Shown here: positions 46,867-55,090 of the stretch, piece by piece | Layout of the letters: each line of letters opens with the position of its first letter | How positions within the stretch are numbered: position 1 is the first letter of the stretch | Assembly (NCBI RefSeq): GCF_020616515.1 | Contig: NZ_CP085135.1 | Span: 2,356,001-2,420,000 of the forward strand | Reading direction: 5' to 3' | Length of the DNA stretch: 64,000 nt | Source of the DNA: Mesorhizobium sp. PAMC28654 | GTDB taxonomy: Bacteria; Pseudomonadota; Alphaproteobacteria; Rhizobiales; Rhizobiaceae | The notes under the pieces: model-generated | The model's database searches: none | The model's input: the letters and a program-made list of their open reading frames with translations, nothing else | Told to the model about the DNA's origin: nothing | Translations under genes and position numbers: made by a program

Positions 46867-48012
46867 GTGGATTGATCGAGACAAAGGAGTCCGCCGGGGA
46901 TTCCATCCTGGAGCGTGGCATGCGAGGCTGCCGGGATGCGCACAGGTATCGGCATCGACGTTACGGCATCTGACAGGACGCGGCTTGAGGCGATCGTTTT
47001 GGCGCGAAGTTCGCCCCAGAAGCATGTCTGGCGCGCGCGGATCATCCTGCTGACTGCCGATGGTCTGGGCACCGTGGCGATCATGGCGGCGACGGCCAAA
47101 TCCAAGACCTGTGTATGGCGCTGGCAGGAGCGTTTCATGGCCGAAGGTGTCGATGGCCTGGTGCGCGACAAGACCCGGCCGCCTGGCATTGCGCCTCTGA
47201 AGCCGGGGGTGGTCGACAAGGTCGTGGCGCTGACGCTGGAGCCGCCCGATCACGAAGCGACGCACTGGACGGTCCGTGCAATGGCGAAAGCGGTCGGCAT
47301 CGCGGCGTCTTCGGTAGTGAAGATCTGGCACGACCACGGTCTTGCGCCACATCGCTGGCGCACCTTCAAGCTGTCCAATGACAAGGCCTTCGCCGAAAAG
47401 CTGCACGACGTGGTTGGGCTCTACGTCTCCCCACCCGCCCATGCCATCGTTCTTTCGGTCGACGAGAAAAGCCAGATCCAGGCGCTTGACCGCACCCAGC
47501 CGGGGCTGCCACTGAAGCCTGGCCGTGGCGGCACGATGACGCACGACTACAAGCGCAACGGCACCACCACGTTGTTTGCCGCGCTCAACGTGCTTGATGG
47601 CTCGGTCATCGGGCGCAACATGCAGCGCCACCGGCACCAGGAGTTCATCCGCTTCCTCAACGCAGTCGAGGCCGAACTCCCGGCCGACAAAGCCGTCCAC
47701 GTCATTCTCGACAACTACGCCACCCACAAGCAGCCGAAAGTCAGGGCCTGGCTGGCCCGGCATCCGCGATGGACCTTCCACTTCGTGCCGACATCCTGCT
47801 CGTGGCTGAACGCCGTCGAGGGCTTCTTCGCCAAGCTCACCCGCCGGCGGCTCAAGCACGGCGTCTTCCACTCCGTCGTCGACCTCCAGGCCGCCATCAA
47901 CCGCTTCATCAGCGAGCATAATCAGCAGCCCAGGCCCTTCGCATGGAAGGCCGATCCCGCAAACATCATCGCCGCCGTCAGGCGTGGGCACCAAACGTTG
48001 GAATCAATCCAC
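46867..48012 (+). mobile_element. IS630-family insertion sequence, second type (1146 bp)
   Basis: Terminal inverted repeats GTGGATTGAT at both ends are flanked by TA (46865-46866 and 48013-48014). The element is unrelated in sequence to the one at 5402. It has entered the left edge of an intergenic palindromic repeat, 4 bases after the sigma factor stop. Confidence 0.92.
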
Positions 48013-48015
48013 TAG
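46936..48015 (+). CDS. IS630-family transposase (second type)
   Basis: A single-frame transposase of 359 residues. It has an N-terminal helix-turn-helix region (TVAIMAATAKSKTCVWRWQERF), a second DNA-binding part (VRAMAKAVGIAASSVVKIWHDHGL) and the catalytic triad Asp in VLSVDEKSQIQ, Asp in VILDNYATHKQ and Glu in LNAVEGFFAKL. ATG 46936 follows GAGG. The stop TAG is made from the duplicated TA plus the first flanking G, so it lies partly outside the element. Confidence 0.92.
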   Translation: MRTGIGIDVTASDRTRLEAIVLARSSPQKHVWRARIILLTADGLGTVAIMAATAKSKTCVWRWQERFMAEGVDGLVRDKTRPPGIAPLKPGVVDKVVALTLEPPDHEATHWTVRAMAKAVGIAASSVVKIWHDHGLAPHRWRTFKLSNDKAFAEKLHDVVGLYVSPPAHAIVLSVDEKSQIQALDRTQPGLPLKPGRGGTMTHDYKRNGTTTLFAALNVLDGSVIGRNMQRHRHQEFIRFLNAVEAELPADKAVHVILDNYATHKQPKVRAWLARHPRWTFHFVPTSCSWLNAVEGFFAKLTRRRLKHGVFHSVVDLQAAINRFISEHNQQPRPFAWKADPANIIAAVRRGHQTLESIH

Positions 48016-48116
48016 AGCCTGTTCCATCCCGATGGAATCGGGATGGGGCTCTATCTGTTTGTTTGAGCATGATCTTTTCCGAAAACCGGATTCCACTTTT
48101 CGGGATCATGCTCTAA
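48015..48116. repeat. Composite rhizobial intergenic repeat with two hairpins
   Basis: The first hairpin is GAGCC...ATCCCGAT-GGA-ATCGGGAT...GGCTC (48015-48053). The second is GAGCATGATC...GATCATGCTC (48065-48113), enclosing TTTTCCGAAAACCGGATTCC. The second unit resembles a repeat very common between genes in Mesorhizobium and Brucella relatives. It may end transcription of the converging genes. Confidence 0.75.
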
Positions 48117-48121
48117 GGCGC

Positions 48122-49381
48122 CTACTGAAGCTTCGCCTGCAGGGCGTTGACGTCATCCGTCGTCATTTCGCCGTCGGTGGTCACCTTGCCGTCGGTGATC
48201 TTCCAGAGGCGGAACGGGCCGGTGATGTCGCCATATTTGTCGAAGGCAACCGGACCGATGACGCCTTCGTAGCGGATCGGCTTGCCGTCCTTGATCAGGC
48301 CGAGCGCCTTGGCGAACTCCTCCTTGCCGGCAAAGATCGGCGTGCCCGCCGGATCGACGGCCTTGTACATCGCGTCCTTGATCTTGGCCGGATCCTCGGA
48401 GCCGGCAATGGCGATGGCAAGTCCGACGATGGCGCCGGCATCATAGGAACGATCGGCCGCCGGGTTCGACGGTTCGATGCCGGAGAATGCCTTGTAGTTC
48501 TTCATGAAGTAGTCGGTCGATACGGTCGGGCTGGTGCCGGAAGAGGTGCCATAGGCATCCTTCAGATAGTCGGCGCCGACGGATTCGATGAAGTCCGGGC
48601 TGTTCATGCCGTCATTGAGCAGAAATTTCTGGACGCCGCCCTGCGATATCCATGTGCGGGCGATGGTCGCCCCGTCGACGGGCGTGCTGACGAGATAGAG
48701 GCCATCCGGTTCACCTGACATCGCTGCCGTGACTTCAGACGCGTAGCTTGACTGCTTTTCATTGTAGGGCGTGTCGGAGACGATGGTGCCGCCGAGCGCC
48801 TTGTAGGCGCGCGAGAATTCCGCCGCCATGTTGACGCCGAAGTCGTTGTTGACGTGGATGATCGCAAGCTTCTTGAAGCCCTTGTCGACAGCGTATTTGG
48901 CGGCAGCAACACCCTGCAGCGCATCCGAGGTGATGGTGCGGAAGAAGATGCCGTTGGTCTTACCGTCGCGTCCCAGCGTCGTCAGCGTCGGCGATGAGGA
49001 GGCCGGCGACACCTGGACGATCTTGGCCGGAGCGGTGACCGAGGTCAGGATCGGGATCGACACGGAGGAGATGATGCCGCCGATGATGACGGGCACTTTC
49101 TTCACCTGAACCAGCTGGGTCGCGGCGTCGACCGCGATGTTGCCCTGGCTCTGGCTGTCACGCGTGTCGGTGGCGAGATCGCAACCGCGCACGCCGCCGG
49201 CATCGTTGATGTCGCGGAACGCCATTTCGACAGACTTGGCGCCTGCCTGGCCATATTCGCCGGCCGGACCGGTCAGTTCCATGACGAGGCCGACGGTGAT
49301 CTTGCAATCGGCGGCGTGGGCCGCGCCGGCTGCGGTCAGCAGCGCGAGCGCGGTGGTGATTTTCAGTATCGTCTTGGTCAT
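48122..49381 (-). CDS. Branched-chain-amino-acid-type ABC substrate-binding protein
   Basis: Periplasmic binding protein of the LivJ/type 1 class, 419 residues. The start at 49381 follows AGGGGAACAAC and gives a signal peptide (MTKTILKITTALALLTAAGAAHAA). The mature part begins CKITVGLVMELTGPAGEYGQAGAKSVEMAFRDINDAGGV, with VIIGGIISSVSIPI and FKKLAIIHVNNDFGVNMAAEF downstream. It is the last gene of a minus-strand group with NTF2-like, aldo-keto reductase, TIGR04076, DUF3830 and GntR genes. The matching permeases and ATPases are in the divergent plus-strand unit beginning at 52609. Confidence 0.92.
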   Translation of the reverse strand: MTKTILKITTALALLTAAGAAHAADCKITVGLVMELTGPAGEYGQAGAKSVEMAFRDINDAGGVRGCDLATDTRDSQSQGNIAVDAATQLVQVKKVPVIIGGIISSVSIPILTSVTAPAKIVQVSPASSSPTLTTLGRDGKTNGIFFRTITSDALQGVAAAKYAVDKGFKKLAIIHVNNDFGVNMAAEFSRAYKALGGTIVSDTPYNEKQSSYASEVTAAMSGEPDGLYLVSTPVDGATIARTWISQGGVQKFLLNDGMNSPDFIESVGADYLKDAYGTSSGTSPTVSTDYFMKNYKAFSGIEPSNPAADRSYDAGAIVGLAIAIAGSEDPAKIKDAMYKAVDPAGTPIFAGKEEFAKALGLIKDGKPIRYEGVIGPVAFDKYGDITGPFRLWKITDGKVTTDGEMTTDDVNALQAKLQ

Positions 49382-49439
49382 TGTTGTTCCCCTTTCGGTA
49401 CACGACTCTCGTTGATGCGTTGTTGATGTCTGGAGCCTG

Positions 49440-49868
49440 TCAGCCTTCCGGCATCTGCAGCCAGGTTTCATGCAGATGCCGCCATTCGACGCCGTTGGGC
49501 GCCGAAGAACGGGTGGTGAAAACAGCGCTTGCCTGACGGCGGCTATGCTTGCCGCCACGGTGCTGTATCTCGATGTAGGAGACGATGATCGTATCGTCGC
49601 TTTCCCAGCCGGCCCTTATATCGTCGGTGGAGATCAGAAAATCGTTGCCACATGTGGCACGGTTTGCCCTGACGTAGTCGAGCACGGCATCGCGATCGAG
49701 GATCTTGCCGCTCGGCGGGATCATGCGAAAGCCTTCGCCGACGACGCTTTCGAAGCGGCCGAAATGCGTCTTGTCCGCACTCACCGTTCGATACCATTCG
49801 AAGAAGAAATGGTGGAGGTCGACGATCTCGGCGCGGGCGCGTGCAAACAAAGTGGGTTCGCTGGTCAT
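49440..49868 (-). CDS. NTF2/SnoaL-like protein of unknown function
   Basis: A 142-residue protein with the compact alpha-plus-beta pattern of the SnoaL/DUF4440 fold: helical start (ARAEIVDLHHFFFEWYRTVSADKTHFGRFESVVGEGFRMIPPSG), then beta strands (DDTIIVSYIEIQHRGG, WRHLHETWLQMPE). It overlaps the aldo-keto reductase gene by 4 bases, so it belongs to that operon. Its role is unknown; small enzymes and ligand-binding proteins share this fold. Confidence 0.75.
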   Translation of the reverse strand: MTSEPTLFARARAEIVDLHHFFFEWYRTVSADKTHFGRFESVVGEGFRMIPPSGKILDRDAVLDYVRANRATCGNDFLISTDDIRAGWESDDTIIVSYIEIQHRGGKHSRRQASAVFTTRSSAPNGVEWRHLHETWLQMPEG

Positions 49869-50920
49869 TTCTTCCCCGCGTTCAGGTTGTAATGCATGAT
49901 CGAGCCGTGGCGGCCGTGACGGTCGCGCTCCAGCGTGTAGACATCTCCCTCAAGACCATTGCCTTGCGCGATCACGGCGGCAATCCGGGACCGATCATCG
50001 GCATCGAGCGCAATGTCCATGATCCGCGCATTGGCGAGCGCGTGCGCCTGGTTGCGGGCGCCGACGATCACGGCCGCCACTTGCGGCTGCTCGAGCACCC
50101 AGGCACTGGCCATGGTGGCGATGTCGACACCATGGCGATCGCCAACGGATTTGAGTGTGCGCAGCAATTGCTGGAAGAGCTCCCAGCCGCCAAAGTCATC
50201 GATGATCAGCTTGTATTTGACCAGCGAGCGGTTTTCGAGCGGCATGTCGGGCTCGACTGCGCCAAGCCATCTGTCGCTGAGGAACCCGCCGGCGACGGAA
50301 CCATAGCAGAGGAAATTGACCCCGTTCTGTTTCGCCAGTGCCGCAAGGCTCTTGGCCGGCCGCTGGTCGAGCACGGAATACTGCAGCTGCTGGCTGACCA
50401 GCGGAATACCCGCATCGAGGATCTCGGTCAGGCGCTGCGTGTCGAAGTTGGTTGTGCCGAGATTGCGCACCTTGCCTTCAAGACGAAGCTCGTTGAGCCA
50501 GCCCATGGCATCGACATAGCGAGGTTGCGCATAGTCCCACCAGTGGAACTGCACGAGGTCGAGCCGCTCGGTCTTTAGCCGGCGCAGCGATTGCTCGACG
50601 ATGCCGCGGATATAGTCGCGGCTGATGTTCGACAGCCTTTCGAGATCGGGCACCATCTTGGTGTGCACCCTCATCCTGGCGGCGACGTCGTGACCGCGCT
50701 CGCTGGCCAGCCGCAGTCGCGCGGCACCAATCAACTCCTCCACGCCGGTATAGATATCGGCGCAATCATAGGTCCAGATGCCCGCGTCAAATGTGGCGAT
50801 CAGGTCGCTGACCGCTTGCTCGCGATCGATCGCTCCATGCCCGCCGGCAAGCTGCCAGCCGCCGCGAATGACGCGCGAGATCGCATAGCCGGGGCTGAGT
50901 TCGAAGGTCCTGGCGGTCAT
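49865..50920 (-). CDS. Aldo/keto reductase
   Basis: NAD(P)H-dependent oxidoreductase of the aldo/keto reductase family, 351 residues, TIM barrel. The catalytic tetrad is visible: Asp and Tyr in YDCADIYTG, Lys in VHTKMV and His in VQFHWWDYA. The C-terminal cofactor part is VAAVIVGARNQAHALANA. It overlaps both neighbours by 4 bases (ATGA type). In this locus it may reduce or oxidise a carbonyl formed by the FAD oxidoreductase of the divergent unit. The substrate is not known. Confidence 0.9.
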   Translation of the reverse strand: MTARTFELSPGYAISRVIRGGWQLAGGHGAIDREQAVSDLIATFDAGIWTYDCADIYTGVEELIGAARLRLASERGHDVAARMRVHTKMVPDLERLSNISRDYIRGIVEQSLRRLKTERLDLVQFHWWDYAQPRYVDAMGWLNELRLEGKVRNLGTTNFDTQRLTEILDAGIPLVSQQLQYSVLDQRPAKSLAALAKQNGVNFLCYGSVAGGFLSDRWLGAVEPDMPLENRSLVKYKLIIDDFGGWELFQQLLRTLKSVGDRHGVDIATMASAWVLEQPQVAAVIVGARNQAHALANARIMDIALDADDRSRIAAVIAQGNGLEGDVYTLERDRHGRHGSIMHYNLNAGKK

Positions 50921-51270
50921 CTGGCTTCATTCTCCTTCGGCAGCGGCACGGCCGTCGTTTCGGCGTGGCTGAACCGCCGCTTTCCGGTTCTGACGATCCG
51001 CAACCGGCTGGCGCAATTCGGGTCCGGACAGGCGATCTCGGCGTCCGACGTCATCCAGTCGTTCCTGTCGGTCGGGCGCTGCTTGGCCGCGAGCAACGGC
51101 AACACGGCGGCAAGCGAGTAGATCGAAAAACCCTGCCCCGCCGGCATCGACAGCATCTCGCCCTTGAGTTCGAAATAGTCGCCTGCCTTGGCGCCGCAAT
51201 AGATCGGCTTTCCCTCGGGGATGACCGCCTCGACGCGAAGATCGAAGAGTTCGAAACTATCGTCGGCCAT
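50917..51270 (-). CDS. TIGR04076-family small protein
   Basis: A 117-residue protein resembling the TIGR04076 family: N-terminal beta strands FDLRVEAVIPEGKPIYCGAKAGDYFELKGEMLSMPAGQGFSIYSLAAVLPLLAAKQR, then a CPDPNC segment and a short hydrophobic strand. Function of the family is not established. Spaced by overlaps on both sides, it is part of the same operon as the aldo-keto reductase and DUF3830 genes. Confidence 0.72.
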   Translation of the reverse strand: MADDSFELFDLRVEAVIPEGKPIYCGAKAGDYFELKGEMLSMPAGQGFSIYSLAAVLPLLAAKQRPTDRNDWMTSDAEIACPDPNCASRLRIVRTGKRRFSHAETTAVPLPKENEAR

Positions 51271-51759
51271 TCAAATCTCCACGCGCGTGAAGGTGACGTC
51301 GCAGGCGCCGTTGCGGCGGATGATGCCACAGGCGGCCGTGAACCGGTCACGCTCTTCGGGGCGCACCTGCGCGACGACGCTGCCGGCGAGCCAGCCGATC
51401 GGGAACAGCAGGCGCGCGCCCTGCCCGTAGAACAGGCCGATATCGAAAATCGCGTTGGGACTGCCGCCCCACATGCGCGGCGGCACATAGGAGAGCACGA
51501 TATCGCCAGGCTGCGGCGTCAGCGTTGCATTCTCCGCCGGCAGGGGCGTTGCGTAGGACTGCCCCTCCAGATGCATGGAGGGGACCGGGCAGGAGATTTC
51601 CGGGCCTGTCCACATCGCATGGATGCCCGGCACGACGCGCGGCTGCTCGAGATAGGCCCAGAGAAAGGCGGCATTCTCAGGCGCCTTTTGCGGCAACAGC
51701 AGCGACGTGACCGAGAGCTCGGAACGGGGTTCGGTGATGATGATGGCGCGGCTGGTCAT
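51271..51759 (-). CDS. DUF3830-family (cyclophilin-like fold) protein
   Basis: A 162-residue protein matching the DUF3830 pattern: PENAAFLWAYLEQPRVVPGIHAMWTGPEISCPVP, PQPGDIVLSYVPPRMWGGSPNAIFDIGLFYG and GWLAGSVVAQV. The family adopts a cyclophilin-like barrel and is often found beside amidohydrolases and transporters; its reaction is unknown to me. It directly abuts the TIGR04076 gene and follows the GntR regulator by 9 bases. Confidence 0.8.
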   Translation of the reverse strand: MTSRAIIITEPRSELSVTSLLLPQKAPENAAFLWAYLEQPRVVPGIHAMWTGPEISCPVPSMHLEGQSYATPLPAENATLTPQPGDIVLSYVPPRMWGGSPNAIFDIGLFYGQGARLLFPIGWLAGSVVAQVRPEERDRFTAACGIIRRNGACDVTFTRVEI

Positions 51760-51768
51760 ATCGGATAT

Positions 51769-52491
51769 TCAGTCCTTCGCGGATTGGAGTTTGTCGCGCA
51801 GGAAGGCGAAGGGGCGACTGATGTCAGCCACCAGCGCCTCGCGCGCGGCCTGCGCATCCTGCTTGGCGAGCGCCGCGACGATGCCACGGTGATAGTGGGC
51901 GGTATCGACCTCGCCGGCCTCGGAAAAGGCATAGATCGCAACGCGGATGCAGGGCCCGGACTGGAGCCAGAGGCTTTCGATCATCGGGATCAGCACGGCA
52001 GAACCGCAACAGCGGTAGATTTCGAAATGGAAGCTCTGGTTGAGCGTGGCTTCGCGATCGATGTCTTTCTTTTGCTTCAGCGCGCGCATCTCGTCCCACT
52101 CGCCGAGCAGGGCTTCGATGGACGCGATCTGGCGCGGGCTCATGCGCGTGGCGGCAAGCGCGATCGCTTCGCCCTCGATGAGGGAGCGGGCGCGCAAGAG
52201 GTCGTCCATACGCTCCAATGTGATCGGAGGCACCCTCACGGACCGGTTGGGAAGCGCCTCCAGCGCCTTTTCCGTGATCAGCCGCCCCAGCGCCTCGCGC
52301 ACCGGCATCGTCGAGGTGACCAGCGCCTCGGCGAGACCACGGATGGTCAGGACCTGGCTTGGCTCGAAGAGGCCGCCGATCAATGCCCGGCGCAGTTCGG
52401 AATAGACACGGTCCTGCACTGTCTCGCGGCCGACCGGCGTGAGCTGGGCCGCGATCGACCCATTGTTCTTTTCGATGGCAGCCTTTTGCAT
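51769..52491 (-). CDS. GntR family transcriptional regulator (FCD domain)
   Basis: A 240-residue regulator with a winged helix (VQDRVYSELRRALIGGLFEPSQVLTIRGLAEALVTSTMPVREALGRL) and an FCD domain (NQSFHFEIYRCCGSAVLIPMIESLWLQSGPCIRVAIY). Start 52491 is preferred because homology begins soon after; the frame stays open to 52560. It heads the minus-strand operon and is divergent from livG, so it is in the right place to control both through the repeat at 52538. Confidence 0.9.
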   Translation of the reverse strand: MQKAAIEKNNGSIAAQLTPVGRETVQDRVYSELRRALIGGLFEPSQVLTIRGLAEALVTSTMPVREALGRLITEKALEALPNRSVRVPPITLERMDDLLRARSLIEGEAIALAATRMSPRQIASIEALLGEWDEMRALKQKKDIDREATLNQSFHFEIYRCCGSAVLIPMIESLWLQSGPCIRVAIYAFSEAGEVDTAHYHRGIVAALAKQDAQAAREALVADISRPFAFLRDKLQSAKD

Positions 52492-52537
52492 TCCCGGCCC
52501 CGTTTTCGGCTTGCGGATGAAATTAAAGCCGATTAGC

Positions 52538-52561
52538 GTGATCAAAGCAAGTGTGATCACA
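52538..52561. promoter_or_regulatory. GTGATCA direct repeat / TGTGATCACA palindrome, probable GntR operator
   Basis: GTGATCA occurs at 52538-52544 and again within the 10-bp palindrome TGTGATCACA (52552-52561), the two centres about 16 bases apart. The site lies between the divergent GntR and livG genes. Confidence 0.55.
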
Positions 52562-52608
52562 GATCAAAAACACGAAGGCGGCAAAGACCGCTTCATCCAA
52601 AGGGATGC

Positions 52609-53406
52609 ATGAGCGAGACGATCGAAGGAGGACTCCACGCGCCGGTTCTGACGGCGAAAAACGTCGTCCGGCGCTTTGGCGGGCTGGTCGCGGTCAACGA
52701 TGTCTCATTCGAGGTCCGCCAGGGGGAGATACTCGGCCTCATCGGCCCGAACGGCGCCGGCAAGACCACGATGTTCGACCTGCTGGCCGGCAGTATTCTG
52801 CCGACCAGCGGCGAAATCCTCCTCAACGGCGTCAACGTGTCGGGCGAAGCCGCGCATCGCCGCATCGGCCGTGGCCTTGGCCGCACGTTCCAGATCCCCC
52901 GCCCCCTACCCAATCTGACGCTGATCGAGAACGTCGTGCTTGCCGCGCAGGGGCAATCCGGAGAGCGGCTGCTCGCCAACTTCGTCACACCTTGGCGGGT
53001 TGCCGCCGAGGAGAAAGCCGCCGAGACAAAGGCTTGCGAATTGCTCGAACTCGTCGCCCTTGCCCGTCTCGCCCACGAGCCGGCGCGCGTGTTGTCCGGC
53101 GGCCAGCGCAAGCTGCTTGAACTCGCCCGGGTGATGATGGCTGATCCGGCGATCATCCTGCTCGATGAGCCGGCGGCCGGCGTCAACGCAACACTGCTCG
53201 AAGTCATCATCGACCGTATCCGTGACATCAATGCCCGAGGCATCACCTTCCTGCTGATCGAGCACAACATCGACATGGTGACGCGGCTCTGCCACCGCGT
53301 CCTCGTCATGGCCGGCGGCCAGTTGCTCTGCGAAGGCACGGCCGATGAGGTGGCGCGCGATCCGCGCGTCATCGAGGCCTATCTCGGAGGGGCGGCAGCG
53401 GCATGA
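52609..53406 (+). CDS. Branched-chain-type ABC ATPase, LivG class
   Basis: ATPase of 265 residues with Walker A GPNGAGKTT (46-54), the LivG-type insertion RTFQIPRPLPNLTLIENV, signature LSGGQRK, Walker B IILLDEPAAGVN and H-loop EHNIDMV. It starts an operon of overlapping genes (4-base overlaps) with LivF, LivH and LivM subunits and an FAD oxidoreductase. Combined with the binding protein at 48122, it makes a full importer for an unknown substrate. Confidence 0.92.
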   Translation: MSETIEGGLHAPVLTAKNVVRRFGGLVAVNDVSFEVRQGEILGLIGPNGAGKTTMFDLLAGSILPTSGEILLNGVNVSGEAAHRRIGRGLGRTFQIPRPLPNLTLIENVVLAAQGQSGERLLANFVTPWRVAAEEKAAETKACELLELVALARLAHEPARVLSGGQRKLLELARVMMADPAIILLDEPAAGVNATLLEVIIDRIRDINARGITFLLIEHNIDMVTRLCHRVLVMAGGQLLCEGTADEVARDPRVIEAYLGGAAAA

Positions 53407-54185
53407 GCGAAACCGTCCTCGACGTCCGCGATCTCGTTGCTGGCTATGAGCCTGGCGTGCCGATCGTGCGCGGCGCGTCGATCACTGTCAGAAAGGGCGA
53501 GATCGTCGTCGTCCTCGGCCCCAACGGCGCCGGCAAGTCGAGCCTGATCAAGGCGATCGCCGGCCTTGTCCCGATCACCGGCGGCACCGTCCTTCTGGAT
53601 GGCAAGGATATCACGGCGGCTCCCGCCCACATGATGGTCCGCCTCGGGCTTGCCTTCGTGCCGCAGACCGAAAACATCTTTCCGTTGATGTCGGTCGAGG
53701 ACAATCTGAAGGTCGCCTGCGGCATCCTGAAGCCGCGCGATATCCCTGCCCGCATCGACGAAATGTACGAGGCTTTTCCCGATCTCGTGCGCCAGCGCAG
53801 GACCGCCGCCGGCAATTTGTCGGGCGGACAGCGGCAGATGCTCGCCGTGGCGCGGGCGTTGGTCGTGCACCCGAAGGTGCTCGTGCTTGACGAGCCTTCG
53901 GCCGGCCTGTCGCCGAAATTCGTGTCGATGGTCTTCGAAATGCTGGCTGGTATCCGCAAATCCGGCGTCACCATCCTCCTGGTCGAGCAGAACGCCAAGG
54001 CAGCACTTGCCATCGGCGATCGCGCTTACGTGCTGGTCGAGGGCAAGGACCGGCACGAAGGCGTTGCTTCCGAACTCTGGAACGATCCGGTGGTCGCCGA
54101 ACTCTATCTTGGCCAACGCCGCCTCAACCCCGAAGCCCCGGAGTCTGAAAAAGCCCAGCACTTTGACAAAGGCGGCGAGGCATGA
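53403..54185 (+). CDS. Branched-chain-type ABC ATPase, LivF class
   Basis: Second ATPase, 260 residues: Walker A GPNGAGKSS (39-47), LivF-type loop FVPQTENIFPLMSVEDNLKVACG, signature LSGGQRQM, Walker B VLVLDEPSAGLSP and VEQNAKAAL. Overlaps livG and livH genes by 4 bases each. It has a longer charged C-terminal tail (LNPEAPESEKAQHFDKG) than most LivF proteins. Confidence 0.92.
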   Translation: MSETVLDVRDLVAGYEPGVPIVRGASITVRKGEIVVVLGPNGAGKSSLIKAIAGLVPITGGTVLLDGKDITAAPAHMMVRLGLAFVPQTENIFPLMSVEDNLKVACGILKPRDIPARIDEMYEAFPDLVRQRRTAAGNLSGGQRQMLAVARALVVHPKVLVLDEPSAGLSPKFVSMVFEMLAGIRKSGVTILLVEQNAKAALAIGDRAYVLVEGKDRHEGVASELWNDPVVAELYLGQRRLNPEAPESEKAQHFDKGGEA

Positions 54186-55090
54186 ACCTGCAATTTGTCG
54201 TCGACGGACTGCTGACGGGGTCGATGATCGGCCTTGGCGCCATCGGCGTGACGCTCACCTATTCCATCCTGCGCTTCTCGAACTTCGCCCATGGCGACTT
54301 CATGGCCTGGGGCACCTATGCGACGCTCGCCGTCGTCAGCGCCATCGGCGCGGTGTTCGGCAAGGTTGCGCCCATCGCGCCGCTCTCCTTCGGCTGGCCG
54401 CTGATCGCGGCCGTCATCATCGGCATGGCGTTCACGGCGCTGCTGGCGCTGCTGCTCGACAAGGTCTTGTTCTCGCGGCTGCGGACGCAGGGGCAGGCGA
54501 TCATCGTGGTGATGGCAAGCTTTGGCGCCTCGATGGCGCTCCGAAGCCTGCTCGAATTCATCTTCACCTCGCGTCCGACCTATTTCAGCCGTGCCATCCA
54601 GATCGCCATGCCGGTCGGCTGGGGTATCCGCATCACGCCAGACCAGATCGCCCTTCTGCTGCTCACCGCCGTCCTTGTGTTCGGCGTGCATATGCTGATG
54701 ACGCGCACGCAGGCCGGCCGCTCCATGCAGGCGTTCAGCCAGAACGCGGCGCTGGCGCGTATCGTCGGCATCGACGTCGCACGCGTCGTTCGCATGACCT
54801 GGATCATCGGTGGGGCGCTGGCCTGCGTCGCCGGCGTCATGATCGGCATTCTCGTGCAGATCCGCCCGTTCATGGGTTTCGACATGCTGCTGCCAATGTT
54901 CGCGGCCGCCATCCTCGGCGGCATCGGCAGCATTCCAGGCGCCGTTCTCGGTGGCTTGATCATCGGCCTCGCGGAGGCTGGCGCGGTGCAGCTGATCGGC
55001 GCTGAATGGCGCGCCGCCGTCGCCTTCATCATCCTGATGGCGGTGCTGTTCGTGCGGCCTTTCGGCATCTTCGGCGTGAGGGAACGATAA
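54182..55090 (+). CDS. Branched-chain-type ABC permease, LivH class
   Basis: Inner-membrane permease of 302 residues with about eight helices. Family marks are the N-terminal VVDGLLTGSMIGLGAIGVTLTYSILRFSNFAHGDFMAWG, the coupling segment TQAGRSMQAFSQNAALARIVGIDVARV and GGLIIGLAEAGAVQL. It overlaps livF by 4 bases and the livM start by one base. Confidence 0.93.
   Translation: MNLQFVVDGLLTGSMIGLGAIGVTLTYSILRFSNFAHGDFMAWGTYATLAVVSAIGAVFGKVAPIAPLSFGWPLIAAVIIGMAFTALLALLLDKVLFSRLRTQGQAIIVVMASFGASMALRSLLEFIFTSRPTYFSRAIQIAMPVGWGIRITPDQIALLLLTAVLVFGVHMLMTRTQAGRSMQAFSQNAALARIVGIDVARVVRMTWIIGGALACVAGVMIGILVQIRPFMGFDMLLPMFAAAILGGIGSIPGAVLGGLIIGLAEAGAVQLIGAEWRAAVAFIILMAVLFVRPFGIFGVRER

Noticed and set aside
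46867..48012. Treating the two IS630 elements as copies of one element
   Set aside because: Ends, lengths (1054 and 1146 bp) and transposase sequences differ. Only the family and TA target are shared.
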